The notes beneath the pieces are model-generated. The model did not search any database. It saw only the letters and a program-made list of their open reading frames with translations, and was not told the DNA's origin. Positions 37,050-47,431 of a DNA stretch of 48,180 nt are shown piece by piece. Positions within the stretch are counted from its first letter, which is position 1. The number at the start of each line of letters is the position of its first letter. Both the position numbers and the translations under genes were made by a program. Origin of the DNA: Fidelibacterota bacterium (GTDB taxonomy: Bacteria; Fidelibacterota; Marinisomatia; Marinisomatales; Marinisomataceae). Location of the stretch: assembly GCA_017856055.1 (NCBI GenBank), contig JAFMFP010000003.1:1-48180 (forward strand). The letters are read 5' to 3'.

Positions 37050-38020
37050 TTAGTCTTGCTATCTCTAATATTGATGATTCCATAAGAGTCGATCAATTTC
37101 TTTCAGATAGATTTGATAATTTATCACGTTCAAAAATCCAAAAACTAATTCAAGATAATTCTATTTTAGTTAATGGTGAAAGTGTGAAAAAAAAATATCT
37201 TCTTCAAATTGGTGATAAAATTACTTTAGAGGAAAAAATTCTTAATCAAACTTTTAAAGAGATAATTCCATGGGATTACCCATTAGAAATTTTATATCAA
37301 GATGAAGATTTAGCTATAATTAATAAGCCAAAAGGGATTGTTGTCCACCCAACTACAGTAAATCAAGATCATACCCTAGTTAACATTCTACTTAGTCACT
37401 TTGATAAAAAAATTGACCAAAGTATAGATTCATTAAGACCAGGAATAGTTCATAGGCTTGATAAAGACACAACTGGAATTATGATCATTCCATTTACAAG
37501 TTATGCCCATTGGAAAATAGCTGAACAATTTAAGAATCGTGAAGTCAAGAAAGAATATTTAGCAATTACCTGGGGTTTGTGGAATGAAAAAGAAGGACTC
37601 GTTAATGATTACATTATTCGAAATAGATCAAATCCAAAACAATTTATATCTACCTCTTTAAAAAGGGGTAAGAATGCTACTACTAATTTTGAATTGGTAA
37701 AAAATGGTCAATATTTATCTTTAATAAAGTTTTTTCCAACTACTGGTAGAACTCATCAAATTAGAGTTCATTCAAAATCAAAAGGACATATTATTTTTGG
37801 CGATGATTTGTATGGAGGTGGATTGAGTAAAGCTAGGGAATATTCAAAAGATATTGCAGATAAAATGATTGAATACGCTAGTCCTGTAGCAGGACATTTT
37901 TTACATGCTGCTTCGATTTCATTTTTTCATCCAGTCCAGAATCAAACAATGACTTTTTCAGTCAATCCAGATGATCAATTTCAAAAGTTACAGAATGATA
38001 TTTTAAGTGAAGCAGTCTGA
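37046..38020 (+). CDS. rluD: RluD-like pseudouridine synthase
   Basis: S4-like N-terminus; 'RPGIVHRLDKDTTGIMII', 'FFPTTGRTHQIRVHSKSKGHIIFGDDLYGG'. Confidence 0.93.
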   Translation: MISLAISNIDDSIRVDQFLSDRFDNLSRSKIQKLIQDNSILVNGESVKKKYLLQIGDKITLEEKILNQTFKEIIPWDYPLEILYQDEDLAIINKPKGIVVHPTTVNQDHTLVNILLSHFDKKIDQSIDSLRPGIVHRLDKDTTGIMIIPFTSYAHWKIAEQFKNREVKKEYLAITWGLWNEKEGLVNDYIIRNRSNPKQFISTSLKRGKNATTNFELVKNGQYLSLIKFFPTTGRTHQIRVHSKSKGHIIFGDDLYGGGLSKAREYSKDIADKMIEYASPVAGHFLHAASISFFHPVQNQTMTFSVNPDDQFQKLQNDILSEAV

Positions 38021-38933
38021 TAAAAATATCCAAGAATTTCTCACCTTTTTGAAATTTGAGAGGAGATTCTCTCAGAAAACCATTGAAGCCTATGGTAAAG
38101 ATATTGAGGATTTTTTCAGTTTTGTTCAAAAAAAAGGAAAGAAGTTTAGTCAAGTAAATAAAGATCTCATTTTCGAATATCATCAAGATATAGAATTACA
38201 AATAAGTCCGAGGACTTTTTCTAGAAAACTTTCTTCTTTAAGAACATTTTTTCGTTTTTTGAACCATGAAGGAATTATTAATGATTCAGTTATGTATGAA
38301 GTAAAGTCTTATCCCTCTCCAAAGTTCAAAAAGCATATCCCATCCTATATATCCAAAAAGCAGTTTTCTCAATTAATTGAAGATATCAAGGATGACAGTT
38401 CTTTGGCTGATTTTGAGAGATTTAGGAATTTATCTATACTAAGCCTTTTCTTTTCTTCGGGACTTCGTTTAGAAGAATTAACCAGCATTAAAAGATCCGA
38501 TATTGATTTTCATTCCAATACGATCAAAGTATTAGGAAAAGGTAATAAAGAAAGAATCATTAATTTTGACAGTTTGACCAATGATTTTTTGGAAAAATTT
38601 ATTCAAATCTTTGACAGAATCGACTTGAATAAAATCAAAGTGAGTGATAACTTGTTTTGCAAAAAATTAAAGAATGAATTTTGTAAATTGTCAAGATTTA
38701 ACATTCAATATATTGTGATGAATAGTTTAAAAAAATTAAATATTAATTCTGTAGGTCCTCACACCTTGAGACATTCTTTTGCAACGCATTTGTTAAATAG
38801 TGGTGTTGAATTAAATGCAATTAAAGAATTAATGGGTCATGAAAGTATTTCATCGACTCAAGTATATACCCATGTTAATATTGCTAAACTTACGGAAGAA
38901 TTAGAAAATGCTCACCCTAGAGGTAAAAAATGA
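38007..38933 (+). CDS. tyrosine recombinase XerC/XerD
   Basis: 'SSGLRLEELTSIKRSDID', 'HTLRHSFATHLLNSGVELNAIKELMGHESISSTQVYTHV'; GTG start overlapping the rluD end. Confidence 0.93.
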   Translation: MKQSDKNIQEFLTFLKFERRFSQKTIEAYGKDIEDFFSFVQKKGKKFSQVNKDLIFEYHQDIELQISPRTFSRKLSSLRTFFRFLNHEGIINDSVMYEVKSYPSPKFKKHIPSYISKKQFSQLIEDIKDDSSLADFERFRNLSILSLFFSSGLRLEELTSIKRSDIDFHSNTIKVLGKGNKERIINFDSLTNDFLEKFIQIFDRIDLNKIKVSDNLFCKKLKNEFCKLSRFNIQYIVMNSLKKLNINSVGPHTLRHSFATHLLNSGVELNAIKELMGHESISSTQVYTHVNIAKLTEELENAHPRGKK

Positions 38934-40522
38934 ATTTAGAATATCTAGGAATATCTAATAAAAATTTTATAGTCAATGCTTCCCCAAAAGCTCTAGTTAA
39001 TAAAGCTATTAAAGATAATGAGGGGGTAATTGGTTTAAATGGTTCTTTAATGGTGGATACAGGTGAATTTTCTGGAAGAATACCTAATGATAAATTTATA
39101 GTGGATAATCCTGATTCTTCTGACAAAATATGGTGGGGAGAGGTTAATCAAAAAATTTCTTCTGAAAATTTTGATCATCTTTTACATAAAGTAGTATCTT
39201 CTTATAATACTCATGAAAATACTTTTCATATTTTCGATGGTTCAGCTGGAGATTCTAGTCGCTATAATTTCAGAGTTCGTTTCTTGACCAAAAAAGCTTG
39301 GCAATCTTTATTTGTTAACAATATGTTTTTAAGATATCGACGCGAGAATGAACTTCAAAATTTTGAGCCTGATTTTACTATTATCAATGCCTTTGATGTT
39401 AAAGAAAAAGACTGGAAAAAATACGGACTAAATTCTGAAAACTTCATAGTGTTTAATATTGAAAAAAAGATTGGAATCATTGGGGGTACCGAATACGCAG
39501 GGGAAATGAAAAAAGGTATTTTTTCTATGTTGCATTACTATCTTCCTCAACAAGGTGTGTTCTCAATGCATTGTTCTGCAAATGTTTCTGAAAAATTTGA
39601 TAATACTGTGATCTTCTTTGGATTATCAGGAACAGGGAAAACTACCTTAAGTACTAATATGAATCGCCCACTTATTGGTGATGATGAGCATGGTTGGTCT
39701 AATACTGGTGTTTACAATTTTGAGGGTGGATGTTATGCTAAAGCAATCAATTTAGATAAAGATAAAGAGCCTGAAATTTATAATGCTATTCGCTTTGGAA
39801 CATTATTAGAAAACGTAGTTTATGATCCCATTACCTACCAGGTAGATTTTGATGATAATTCTAAAAGTGAAAATTCAAGAGTCTGTTACCCAATTCATTA
39901 TGTTGATAATTCTCTTGCGTCACGTGGAAAAAGAAGTTTCGGTCCTCACCCAAAATCCATAATTTTTCTTACTTGCGATGCTTATGGCATTATGCCTCCT
40001 GTGTCACGCTTAACCAAAAAACAAGCGATGTATCATTTTATATCAGGGTATACTGCAAAAATGGCAGGCACTGAAACTGGAGTAAAAGAGCCAAAAGCTG
40101 CATTTTCCCCCTGTTATGGTGGACCTTTTCTTACACTTCATCCTTTAAAATATGCTGAATTATTAGAGAAAAAAATGGATGAACATAACTGTAATGTTTA
40201 CATGGTAAACACTGGTTGGTCTGGATCTTCAGCATCCAGTGGTAGTTCAAGAATTTCTTTGAAAGATACTAGAAAAATAATCGATTCAATTATTAATGAA
40301 AGTCTTGATTTTTCATCTCCCATAAAAGATGATTTTTTTGGGTTTGAAATTCCAAAAATCGAAGGATTTAATGAAGAATTTCTTGTTCCTCTTAAAGCAT
40401 GGAAAAACGTTGATGAATATCATCAAGTTGGTTCAATGTTAACAAAGTCATTTGTGAAAAACTTTGAAAAATATAATATCACTGATCAAGAAATTCTGAA
40501 TTCTGGTCCATCAGTAAAATAA
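38930..40522 (+). CDS. pckA: phosphoenolpyruvate carboxykinase (ATP)
   Basis: 'GLSGTGKTTLSTNMNRPLIGDDEHGW', 'FEGGCYAKAINL', 'YHFISGYTAKMAGTE'. Confidence 0.97.
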   Translation: MNLEYLGISNKNFIVNASPKALVNKAIKDNEGVIGLNGSLMVDTGEFSGRIPNDKFIVDNPDSSDKIWWGEVNQKISSENFDHLLHKVVSSYNTHENTFHIFDGSAGDSSRYNFRVRFLTKKAWQSLFVNNMFLRYRRENELQNFEPDFTIINAFDVKEKDWKKYGLNSENFIVFNIEKKIGIIGGTEYAGEMKKGIFSMLHYYLPQQGVFSMHCSANVSEKFDNTVIFFGLSGTGKTTLSTNMNRPLIGDDEHGWSNTGVYNFEGGCYAKAINLDKDKEPEIYNAIRFGTLLENVVYDPITYQVDFDDNSKSENSRVCYPIHYVDNSLASRGKRSFGPHPKSIIFLTCDAYGIMPPVSRLTKKQAMYHFISGYTAKMAGTETGVKEPKAAFSPCYGGPFLTLHPLKYAELLEKKMDEHNCNVYMVNTGWSGSSASSGSSRISLKDTRKIIDSIINESLDFSSPIKDDFFGFEIPKIEGFNEEFLVPLKAWKNVDEYHQVGSMLTKSFVKNFEKYNITDQEILNSGPSVK

Positions 40523-40597
40523 CTTATCAAATCACGACACTATTTTTATTGATAGACTTCATATTTATTAAATGAATTTTTAAAAAAAGGAGTAAAA

Positions 40598-41074
40598 ATG
40601 GCAACTTTAATTTTAAGAGATACTCATAGAGCTCTTGAAAATGAAATGAAAGAACTTGAAAAGCAGAAAAGAGAGAATTCTGTTCAAATTAAAGAAGCAG
40701 CAGATCAAGGTGACTTGAAAGAGAACGCAGAATATCATGCCGCTAGAGAAAAACAAAGTCTTATTGTTTATAAAATTCAGTTGATGCAATCTTATTCACC
40801 TTTTAAAATGATTGAGAATAGTGACATTGGAACAGATCAAGTAGGTTTTGGAAATAAGGTCGGTATTTTAGAAGAAGGAAAATCTAAACCTGAAGATTAC
40901 TACTTGCTTGGTCCAGTTGAATCAGAGTTGGACCTTTACCCATTTATTGTAACATACCACTCACCTTTTGGAAAAGCAATGATGGGTAAAAAAGTTGGGG
41001 AAAATTTTTCTTTAGAAATTAATGGAAATGAAATCAAGTTTACTATTGATTCAATTAGTAAAATCAACACTTAG
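40598..41074 (+). CDS. greA: transcription elongation factor GreA
   Basis: 'EAADQGDLKENAEYHAAREKQ'; C-terminal Gre domain 'PFGKAMMGKKVGENFSLEINGNEIKFTIDSI'; RBS AAAGGAG. Confidence 0.92.
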   Translation: MATLILRDTHRALENEMKELEKQKRENSVQIKEAADQGDLKENAEYHAAREKQSLIVYKIQLMQSYSPFKMIENSDIGTDQVGFGNKVGILEEGKSKPEDYYLLGPVESELDLYPFIVTYHSPFGKAMMGKKVGENFSLEINGNEIKFTIDSISKINT

Positions 41075-42157
41075 TTATTTCCTCGCACTCAACATTAAAT
41101 AAATACCAAGAAGTAAAAAGATAAAGTTAGATAGCCAGACTCCAATGAATGGCGATAAGACTCCAGCATAGGCTAAAGATTGACCTAGCTTTAATAAAAT
41201 TATATAGCTAAGCACTATACCGAGGCTGATTCCGATACCCTGTGTTAAAGAGGTGTTAGATCGATATACTGAAATTGGGATTCCACAAAAAACCAAGATA
41301 AAGCATATAAACGCATAAGCAATTTTATATTCAAGATCTACTTTCCATCTTTTGGCATTGATTCCATTGGATTCTAAAAAACTAATCTGTTTTTTCAAAT
41401 TTTTATAGGTCATTTCGCTTGAAATTTCTCCAACAGAGAGAATATCATCCAATGAAAATTGCAATTGAATTAAGGAGTCACTTTCAGAAATGATTGTTGA
41501 GAATTCTAATCCTTCTTTATCAAACTTTCTTATTGAATAATTGGAAATATTCCATTTATTTTCTTCTATCCAAGCAGCATTTTTGGCATCAATTCTTTCT
41601 ATAACGACGTTCGAATTAAGATTTAATTGATTCATAGAAAAAATCTGATTTTCTTTCATATTAAAAAACTCGATACTGATTAGAAAATCTTCATTTTTAA
41701 GAAAATAAATATTTTCTATATCGCTATTTTTTTTCACTGTCTTTGAAATAGCTTGTTCTTTGATTTGCTCTTTTAGGATATTGGAAGGAATAACAATATT
41801 ATTTTCTAAATAAAAAGAAAAAAGGCTAATAAAAATTCCTAATGAGAGCATTGGTGCAATCAGTCGATATAAGCTCCAACCTGAAGATTTTAAAACTAAC
41901 CATTCTTTATTTTGGGTCATTATCCCAAATGTGAAAACTGAAGCTACTAAACATGAAATTGGTAAAGATAAAAGCAACATGGATGGCAAAGAGTAGTAGT
42001 AATAATAAAGATAAACTTCTCTAGGAGATTCATTGTCTATAAATTTATTTAAATTCTCAAAAATATCGACAATAAGAGAAATCAAAGTGAGAAATACTAA
42101 AAGAAGAATGAAGTTTTTTAGAAATTGTGTTAATATATAAAAGTCAATTTTTTTCAT
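41075..42157 (-). CDS. LptF/LptG (YjgP/YjgQ)-family permease
   Basis: 'MKKIDFYILTQFLKNFILLLVFLTLISLIVDIFENLNKFID', 'TFGIMTQNKEWLVLKSSGWSLYRLIAPML', C-terminal TM triplet. Confidence 0.92.
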   Translation of the reverse strand: MKKIDFYILTQFLKNFILLLVFLTLISLIVDIFENLNKFIDNESPREVYLYYYYYSLPSMLLLSLPISCLVASVFTFGIMTQNKEWLVLKSSGWSLYRLIAPMLSLGIFISLFSFYLENNIVIPSNILKEQIKEQAISKTVKKNSDIENIYFLKNEDFLISIEFFNMKENQIFSMNQLNLNSNVVIERIDAKNAAWIEENKWNISNYSIRKFDKEGLEFSTIISESDSLIQLQFSLDDILSVGEISSEMTYKNLKKQISFLESNGINAKRWKVDLEYKIAYAFICFILVFCGIPISVYRSNTSLTQGIGISLGIVLSYIILLKLGQSLAYAGVLSPFIGVWLSNFIFLLLGIYLMLSARK

Positions 42158-42176
42158 TATATTGTTAACTTAAAAA

Positions 42177-43553
42177 ATGATTGAAACAATTAATATTTTT
42201 TTTGCCAATCTTTCAAATTTTCTTTGGGGAAGCTATGGTATTTCCAATCTAGTAATTGGGGGAGGTGCATTTTTTTTAATTAGATCTCGTTTAACTCCTT
42301 TCAGATATTTAAAGCATGGATTTGCAATCCTTTTAGGTAAATATGATAACAAAGATGACGAAGGTCAAATTTCGCATTTTCAAGCCTTATCTACTGCATT
42401 ATCAGGGACTGTAGGTATTGGAAATATTGCAGGGGTTGCGTTAGCGATTAGTATTGGAGGACCTGGAGCTCTTTTTTGGATGTGGGTTAGTTCAGTGCTT
42501 GGGATGGCAACAAAATTCTATACATGTTCATTAGGAATTCTTTTTCGCGGAAGAGACTCTGCTGGAGTGTTGCAGGGCGGACCAATGTATGTCATTGAAG
42601 AGGGAATGGGAAAAAAATATAAATTTTTAGCCTATTGGTTTAGTCTTGCTGGACTTATAGGATGTCTATCTTTATTTCAATCTAATCAGCTTACTCAAAT
42701 TATCCATGATCAGATTATAAATATTAGCTCTTCAAACTTTGATCATTTCTTTTTAAAACTTGGAATCGGGTTACTCATAGCATTTATTGTTGCATTAGTA
42801 GTTTTTGGCGGTATAAATAGAATAGCTGAAGTTGCATCTAAGTTGGTTCCATTAATGATTTTAGTGTATATGGTAGGTGGGATAGCGATTCTCCTCTTAA
42901 ACTTAAACCAACTTTTATCCATATTTCAATTAATACTCACATCTGCTTTTCAGGGGAGCGCAGTAGCAGGAGGTTTTGTTGGTGTTTCAATCGTAATTAG
43001 CCAGGGGTTTAGGCGAGCAGCATTCTCTAATGAAGCAGGAATGGGAACAGAAGTAATGGCAATTAGTGCTACTAAAAATAATGAGCCAATTCGTTCAGGA
43101 TTAGTTGCGATGATTGGTCCTATTATTGATACCTTAATTGTTTGCAGTATTACTGGATTTGTCATTCTTTTATCTAATGATTGGTCCCAAGGGCAACTTT
43201 CAGGAGTATCATTAACTCAAGCAGCTTTTGAGAATCATTTAGGAGTTATTGGAAGAATAATTGTTTTTTTCTCTGTAGTTACTTTCGGATTATCTACCAT
43301 GTTTGGATATTCTTATTATGGGTGCAAATGCGCTTCATATCTTTTTGGTGTTGAAGCAAAACAGATTTATAGAATTTTTTACATTGCAACGATAGCGATT
43401 AGTGCAGTGTTATCTATTGATTTAGCAATCAACATTTTAGATTCGATGTTTGCTTTGATGGCATTTCCTACAATGATTTCAGCAATTTACTTAGCTCCAA
43501 ATATCAATAAAGAAGCAAAAAAATATTTTTTAAATCTTAAGAAGGAGAAATAA
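42177..43553 (+). CDS. alanine/glycine:cation symporter (AGCS) family protein
   Basis: 'ALSTALSGTVGIGNIAGVALAISIGGPGALFWMWVSSVLGMATKF', 'GVSIVISQGFRRAAFSNEAGMGTEVMA'. Confidence 0.95.
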   Translation: MIETINIFFANLSNFLWGSYGISNLVIGGGAFFLIRSRLTPFRYLKHGFAILLGKYDNKDDEGQISHFQALSTALSGTVGIGNIAGVALAISIGGPGALFWMWVSSVLGMATKFYTCSLGILFRGRDSAGVLQGGPMYVIEEGMGKKYKFLAYWFSLAGLIGCLSLFQSNQLTQIIHDQIINISSSNFDHFFLKLGIGLLIAFIVALVVFGGINRIAEVASKLVPLMILVYMVGGIAILLLNLNQLLSIFQLILTSAFQGSAVAGGFVGVSIVISQGFRRAAFSNEAGMGTEVMAISATKNNEPIRSGLVAMIGPIIDTLIVCSITGFVILLSNDWSQGQLSGVSLTQAAFENHLGVIGRIIVFFSVVTFGLSTMFGYSYYGCKCASYLFGVEAKQIYRIFYIATIAISAVLSIDLAINILDSMFALMAFPTMISAIYLAPNINKEAKKYFLNLKKEK

Positions 43554-44297
43554 ATGAAAAATATATTCATCTTTGATATGGATGGAACACTTACTCCATC
43601 TAGACGTTCTATGACTGAAAATTTTGAGATATTTTTTTCTGATTGGGCTGAAAGAAATTTATTTTATTTAGTGAGCGGAAGTAATCTAGAAAAAATAAAA
43701 GAACAAGTGCCCCAATATATTTTAGATCGTTCTAAAGGAGTTTTTACCTGTGGAGGAAATCAACTTTGGATGTCAGGCAAGCTTATTTATGATCATAAAT
43801 TTCCACCACCTCAAGACTTGATTGATTTTCTTGAAGAAAAGCTTTCTTTAAGCAAATATCCTAAAAGAACTGGAAACCATATAGAAGATAGAGGCTCTAT
43901 GTTAAACTTTAGTATAGTTGGAAGAAATTGTTCCCTTGAAGAGAGGTTAGACTATTTTGATTATGATCAAAAGTACAATGAAAGATTAAAAATTTCTCAA
44001 GAAATTATAAGCAAATGGGATAATTTAGATGCTGTAATTGGTGGACAAATATCAATAGATATTACGCCAAAAGGAATGAATAAGTCTCAAGTATTAAATG
44101 AAATCAAAAAATATTTTCCTAATGAAAAATATATTTTTATTGGAGATCGAACTTTTGAAGGCGGGAACGATTATCCATTAGCTTATATAATGTTAAAAAC
44201 CGATAATTGTTCTGTATATCAAGCTGGTGAGCCTTCTGCAGAAGATGGATATAAAGCAACTAAACAAATTCTTTTAAAGCTTGAAAATGAACGATAA
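43554..44297 (+). CDS. HAD-family phosphomannomutase-like protein (PMM2 type)
   Basis: 'IFIFDMDGTLTPSRRSM', 'FTCGGNQLWMSGKLIYDH', 'GSMLNFSIVGRNCSLEER', 'QISIDITPKGMNKSQVLNEI', 'IFIGDRTFEGGNDYPLA'. Confidence 0.88.
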   Translation: MKNIFIFDMDGTLTPSRRSMTENFEIFFSDWAERNLFYLVSGSNLEKIKEQVPQYILDRSKGVFTCGGNQLWMSGKLIYDHKFPPPQDLIDFLEEKLSLSKYPKRTGNHIEDRGSMLNFSIVGRNCSLEERLDYFDYDQKYNERLKISQEIISKWDNLDAVIGGQISIDITPKGMNKSQVLNEIKKYFPNEKYIFIGDRTFEGGNDYPLAYIMLKTDNCSVYQAGEPSAEDGYKATKQILLKLENER

Positions 44298-45243
44298 TTT
44301 GCATCTCTATAAGGCACGTTTTGAATCTGAGCTGACTAATTTTTTTAGCCAAACTGGTCCTAAATATTTATATGATCCTATAAAATATTTTATGTTGTCA
44401 GGTGGCAAAAGATTGAGGCCCTCAATAGTTCTTTTTCTTGGTGATTTTCTAAAAAATAACCCCAATGATATGATGAATGCAGCCTTGGGCGTAGAATTTC
44501 TACATTGTTTTTCCTTAGTTCATGATGATATAATGGATGAAGATGATTTAAGGCATAATCAAGAAACGATTCACAAAAAATGGGATAATGCTAGTGCAGT
44601 ATTATCTGGTGATGGGTTAGGTGCATTAGGTCCTATTTATATAAGTAAAATTGAAAAAAATACGTTGGAGATTTTAAGGAAATATAATCGAGTCATTCTT
44701 GAAATTTGTGAGGGGCAGGCTTATGATATGCAATTTGAAAATCAAAATATTGTTTCTGATGATTATATTCTAATGAGCTCAAAAAAAACTGGTGTTCTTT
44801 TTCAATTATGCTTTGAAATACCGGTTATCAATAATGGAGAAAACTCAGAATTATTAGAATTATTTAGTTTAATTGGACTCAATTTAGGAATCATATTTCA
44901 GATTCAAGATGATGTTTTAGAAGTTGATAATCTTGAATCAGATATTGGTAAAAGTATTTTTTCAGATATTAAACGAAATAAAAAAACTATTTTAACATCC
45001 TTAGCATTTGAACATTTGGGAGAGAATTGGCTTGATTTTCAAAATAATATCTCTCAACATAATCATTCTTTGAAGAGAACTATGTTAATTCAATATTTGA
45101 AGGATAACAAAGTTGATGTATTGGCTAGGGAGAAGGTTGATTTTTATAAACATAAAGTATTTGACAATGTTAAAAAGCTTCCAACAATTTTTCAGGAACC
45201 GATAAACGATACTATTAGTTTAATAATAAGGAGAAAAAAATAA
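44287..45243 (+). CDS. polyprenyl diphosphate synthase; track start 44281
   Basis: 'GGKRLRPSIVLFL', 'LVHDDIMDEDDLRHNQETIHKKW', 'FQIQDDVLEVD'. Confidence 0.92.
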   Translation: MNDNLHLYKARFESELTNFFSQTGPKYLYDPIKYFMLSGGKRLRPSIVLFLGDFLKNNPNDMMNAALGVEFLHCFSLVHDDIMDEDDLRHNQETIHKKWDNASAVLSGDGLGALGPIYISKIEKNTLEILRKYNRVILEICEGQAYDMQFENQNIVSDDYILMSSKKTGVLFQLCFEIPVINNGENSELLELFSLIGLNLGIIFQIQDDVLEVDNLESDIGKSIFSDIKRNKKTILTSLAFEHLGENWLDFQNNISQHNHSLKRTMLIQYLKDNKVDVLAREKVDFYKHKVFDNVKKLPTIFQEPINDTISLIIRRKK

Positions 45244-46211
45244 TGTTCAACGATCTTAAAGGTTTTTCTAATCATATTAATTCTGTAATACAAGAATTGA
45301 AAGTTTTTGATTTTCCTTATAGAAAATTTGATAAAGTAGTTATTGTTGGAATGGGAGGATCTGCAATCGCAGGTTCATTAGCAAAAGAGTTAGCATCTTT
45401 TGAACATAATATTTTTATTGAAAGGGGATATAAGCCTACAGTTAAAATAGATAGCAAGACTTTAGTCATTGTTTCATCGTATTCTGGGAATACAGAGGAG
45501 ACTCTCAGTTATTTCTCTAAAATACTCAATCAAACAACAATGATTTATGGAATTTGTTCAGGAGGGAAATTGCTTGAAGAATTAAAAAATAATAATTTTC
45601 CACTTTATCTTCTTCCCGGTGGATTTTCTCCAAGAGCTACATTAGGGTTTACGCTTACTTTATTGATTAAAATCCTTAATGAAAAATTATTAGAAAAATA
45701 TGATTTGGACTTATTTAATAATTTAACAGAATCTTTTCCAACAGAAAATTCAATAGTTTACAGAGATGCATTAAAGATATTTAACACTTTTCCAGTTATT
45801 GTTACTGAAGAAGAGAATTTTTCAATAGGATATCGATTTAAATGTCAGTTGAATGAAAATAGTAAAATGCTTGCTTATAATCTTTCCATTCCAGAAATGA
45901 ATCATAATGAAATCATTGGATGGGAAGGAGATTTAATTGATAAAAATTTCTGCATGGTTTTTTTGATAGACCAAGTTAGTTCTTATCATAGAAATATAAA
46001 GAGGAAAGAAATCACATCAAAGATTCTACCAGATAACGTAAAACAGCTTGAAATAGAACTTCCTTCTCAAATATCCAGTAATCTTTTAATGAAGTATTTC
46101 TATTGGATTCATTACACAGATTGGATGTCTTATTGGTGTGGAATTTTGAGAAATGTTGATATTGAAGCAGTGAAATCTATAGATTTCTTAAAAAAACAGC
46201 TATCTAGCTAA
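45243..46211 (+). CDS. bifunctional phosphoglucose/phosphomannose isomerase (SIS domain)
   Basis: 'KVVIVGMGGSAIAGSLAKEL', 'VIVSSYSGNTEETLSYF', 'IPEMNHNEIIGWEGD'. Confidence 0.92.
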   Translation: MFNDLKGFSNHINSVIQELKVFDFPYRKFDKVVIVGMGGSAIAGSLAKELASFEHNIFIERGYKPTVKIDSKTLVIVSSYSGNTEETLSYFSKILNQTTMIYGICSGGKLLEELKNNNFPLYLLPGGFSPRATLGFTLTLLIKILNEKLLEKYDLDLFNNLTESFPTENSIVYRDALKIFNTFPVIVTEEENFSIGYRFKCQLNENSKMLAYNLSIPEMNHNEIIGWEGDLIDKNFCMVFLIDQVSSYHRNIKRKEITSKILPDNVKQLEIELPSQISSNLLMKYFYWIHYTDWMSYWCGILRNVDIEAVKSIDFLKKQLSS

Positions 46212-47427
46212 ATTTTTTTATCAAGAGCACTGAGTTATGGCCTCCAAAACCAAAGGAGTTGCTCATCGCGATTTCAACATTTTTTTCTTTTGCTAAATTT
46301 GGCGTGTAATCTAAATCACATTCGGGATCAATATTTTCCAAATTTATAGTAGGAGGTATTAGAGAGTTATTGATTGCGTAAATACAAGCAATAGCTTCAA
46401 TGGCTCCAGTGGCACCTAAGAGATGACCAGTCATCGATTTTGTAGAGCTAATGCTTACATTTTTTGAACAGTTTGCAAAAGATTTTTTTATTGCATTGGT
46501 TTCAAGTAGGTCATTATAGTAGGTTGATGTTCCATGAGCATTGATATAGCTAACCATCTCAGGAGAAATTTTAGCATCTTCAAATGCCTTATTAATTGCA
46601 GAGCTTGCTCCAATACTCTCAGAATGAGGCTGTGTAATATGGTAAGCATCATTAGTGCTTCCATACCCAATTATCTCGCCAAGAATTCTAGCCCCTCTTT
46701 TTTGAGCATGCTCTAATTCTTCAAGAATAATTATTCCACTTCCTTCAGAAAGAACAAAACCATCTCTAATCTTATCAAATGGTCTTGAAGCTTTTTCTGG
46801 ATTATCATTATTTTTTGACAACGCTTTCATATTAGAAAAACCCGATATGGTCAATGGAGTAATTCCAGCTTCACTTCCTCCACAAACCATTGTGTTGATC
46901 ATTCCATTTTGTATCAACTTAAAGCTAATACCAATTGAATCTGTTGCAGAGGAGCAGGCTGTAGAAATAGAAAAATTAATTCCATTAAAATCATATTTAA
47001 TCGCAATTTGTCCTCCAGCAATGTTGGGAATCATTTTTGGAACATAAAAGGGAGAAACACCTCGTTGACCTCTAGAGATATATTTTTCATGCTCACTTTC
47101 TAATGTATTCATTCCTCCAACTCCAGTTCCAATGATAACTCCAACATTATTGGTATCTATTTCAGACTGTTGGATAGCTTGATCTGCAGCAATTAATGCA
47201 TACTGTGAAAACAAATCTAATTTTTTTGAATCTTTTTCTTCAAAAAAATTATTGGAATCATAATCTGATATTTCTCCACCAATTTTAACACTAAGAGATT
47301 CAGTATTTATTTTTTTTAAAAGGGATATTCCGGATTTTCCAGAAACTAAATTCTTCCATAATTGGTTAGAATTAGAACCAAGAGAGGAAATACTTCCAGT
47401 ACCAGTTATTACAACTCTACGAGACAA
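46204..47427 (-). CDS. fabF: beta-ketoacyl-ACP synthase II
   Basis: 'MSRRVVITGTGSISSLG', 'STACSSATDSIG', 'NAHGTSTYYNDLLETNAIK', 'STKSMTGHLLGATGAIEAI', 'NSFGFGGHN'. Confidence 0.97.
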   Translation of the reverse strand: MSRRVVITGTGSISSLGSNSNQLWKNLVSGKSGISLLKKINTESLSVKIGGEISDYDSNNFFEEKDSKKLDLFSQYALIAADQAIQQSEIDTNNVGVIIGTGVGGMNTLESEHEKYISRGQRGVSPFYVPKMIPNIAGGQIAIKYDFNGINFSISTACSSATDSIGISFKLIQNGMINTMVCGGSEAGITPLTISGFSNMKALSKNNDNPEKASRPFDKIRDGFVLSEGSGIIILEELEHAQKRGARILGEIIGYGSTNDAYHITQPHSESIGASSAINKAFEDAKISPEMVSYINAHGTSTYYNDLLETNAIKKSFANCSKNVSISSTKSMTGHLLGATGAIEAIACIYAINNSLIPPTINLENIDPECDLDYTPNLAKEKNVEIAMSNSFGFGGHNSVLLIKKFS

Positions 47428-47431
47428 TTAA

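Noticed and set aside
38007-38933. Tyrosine recombinase as a mobile-element integrase
   Set aside because: Sits in a housekeeping run (lspA-rluD-xer-pckA), no att-like repeats, phage genes or tRNA nearby; XerC/D-like.
5226-43553. Multiple Na+-coupled transporters (two SSS, one DAACS, one AGCS) as a special uptake island
   Set aside because: They are dispersed among housekeeping genes and are typical of marine heterotrophs; no evidence for a single system.
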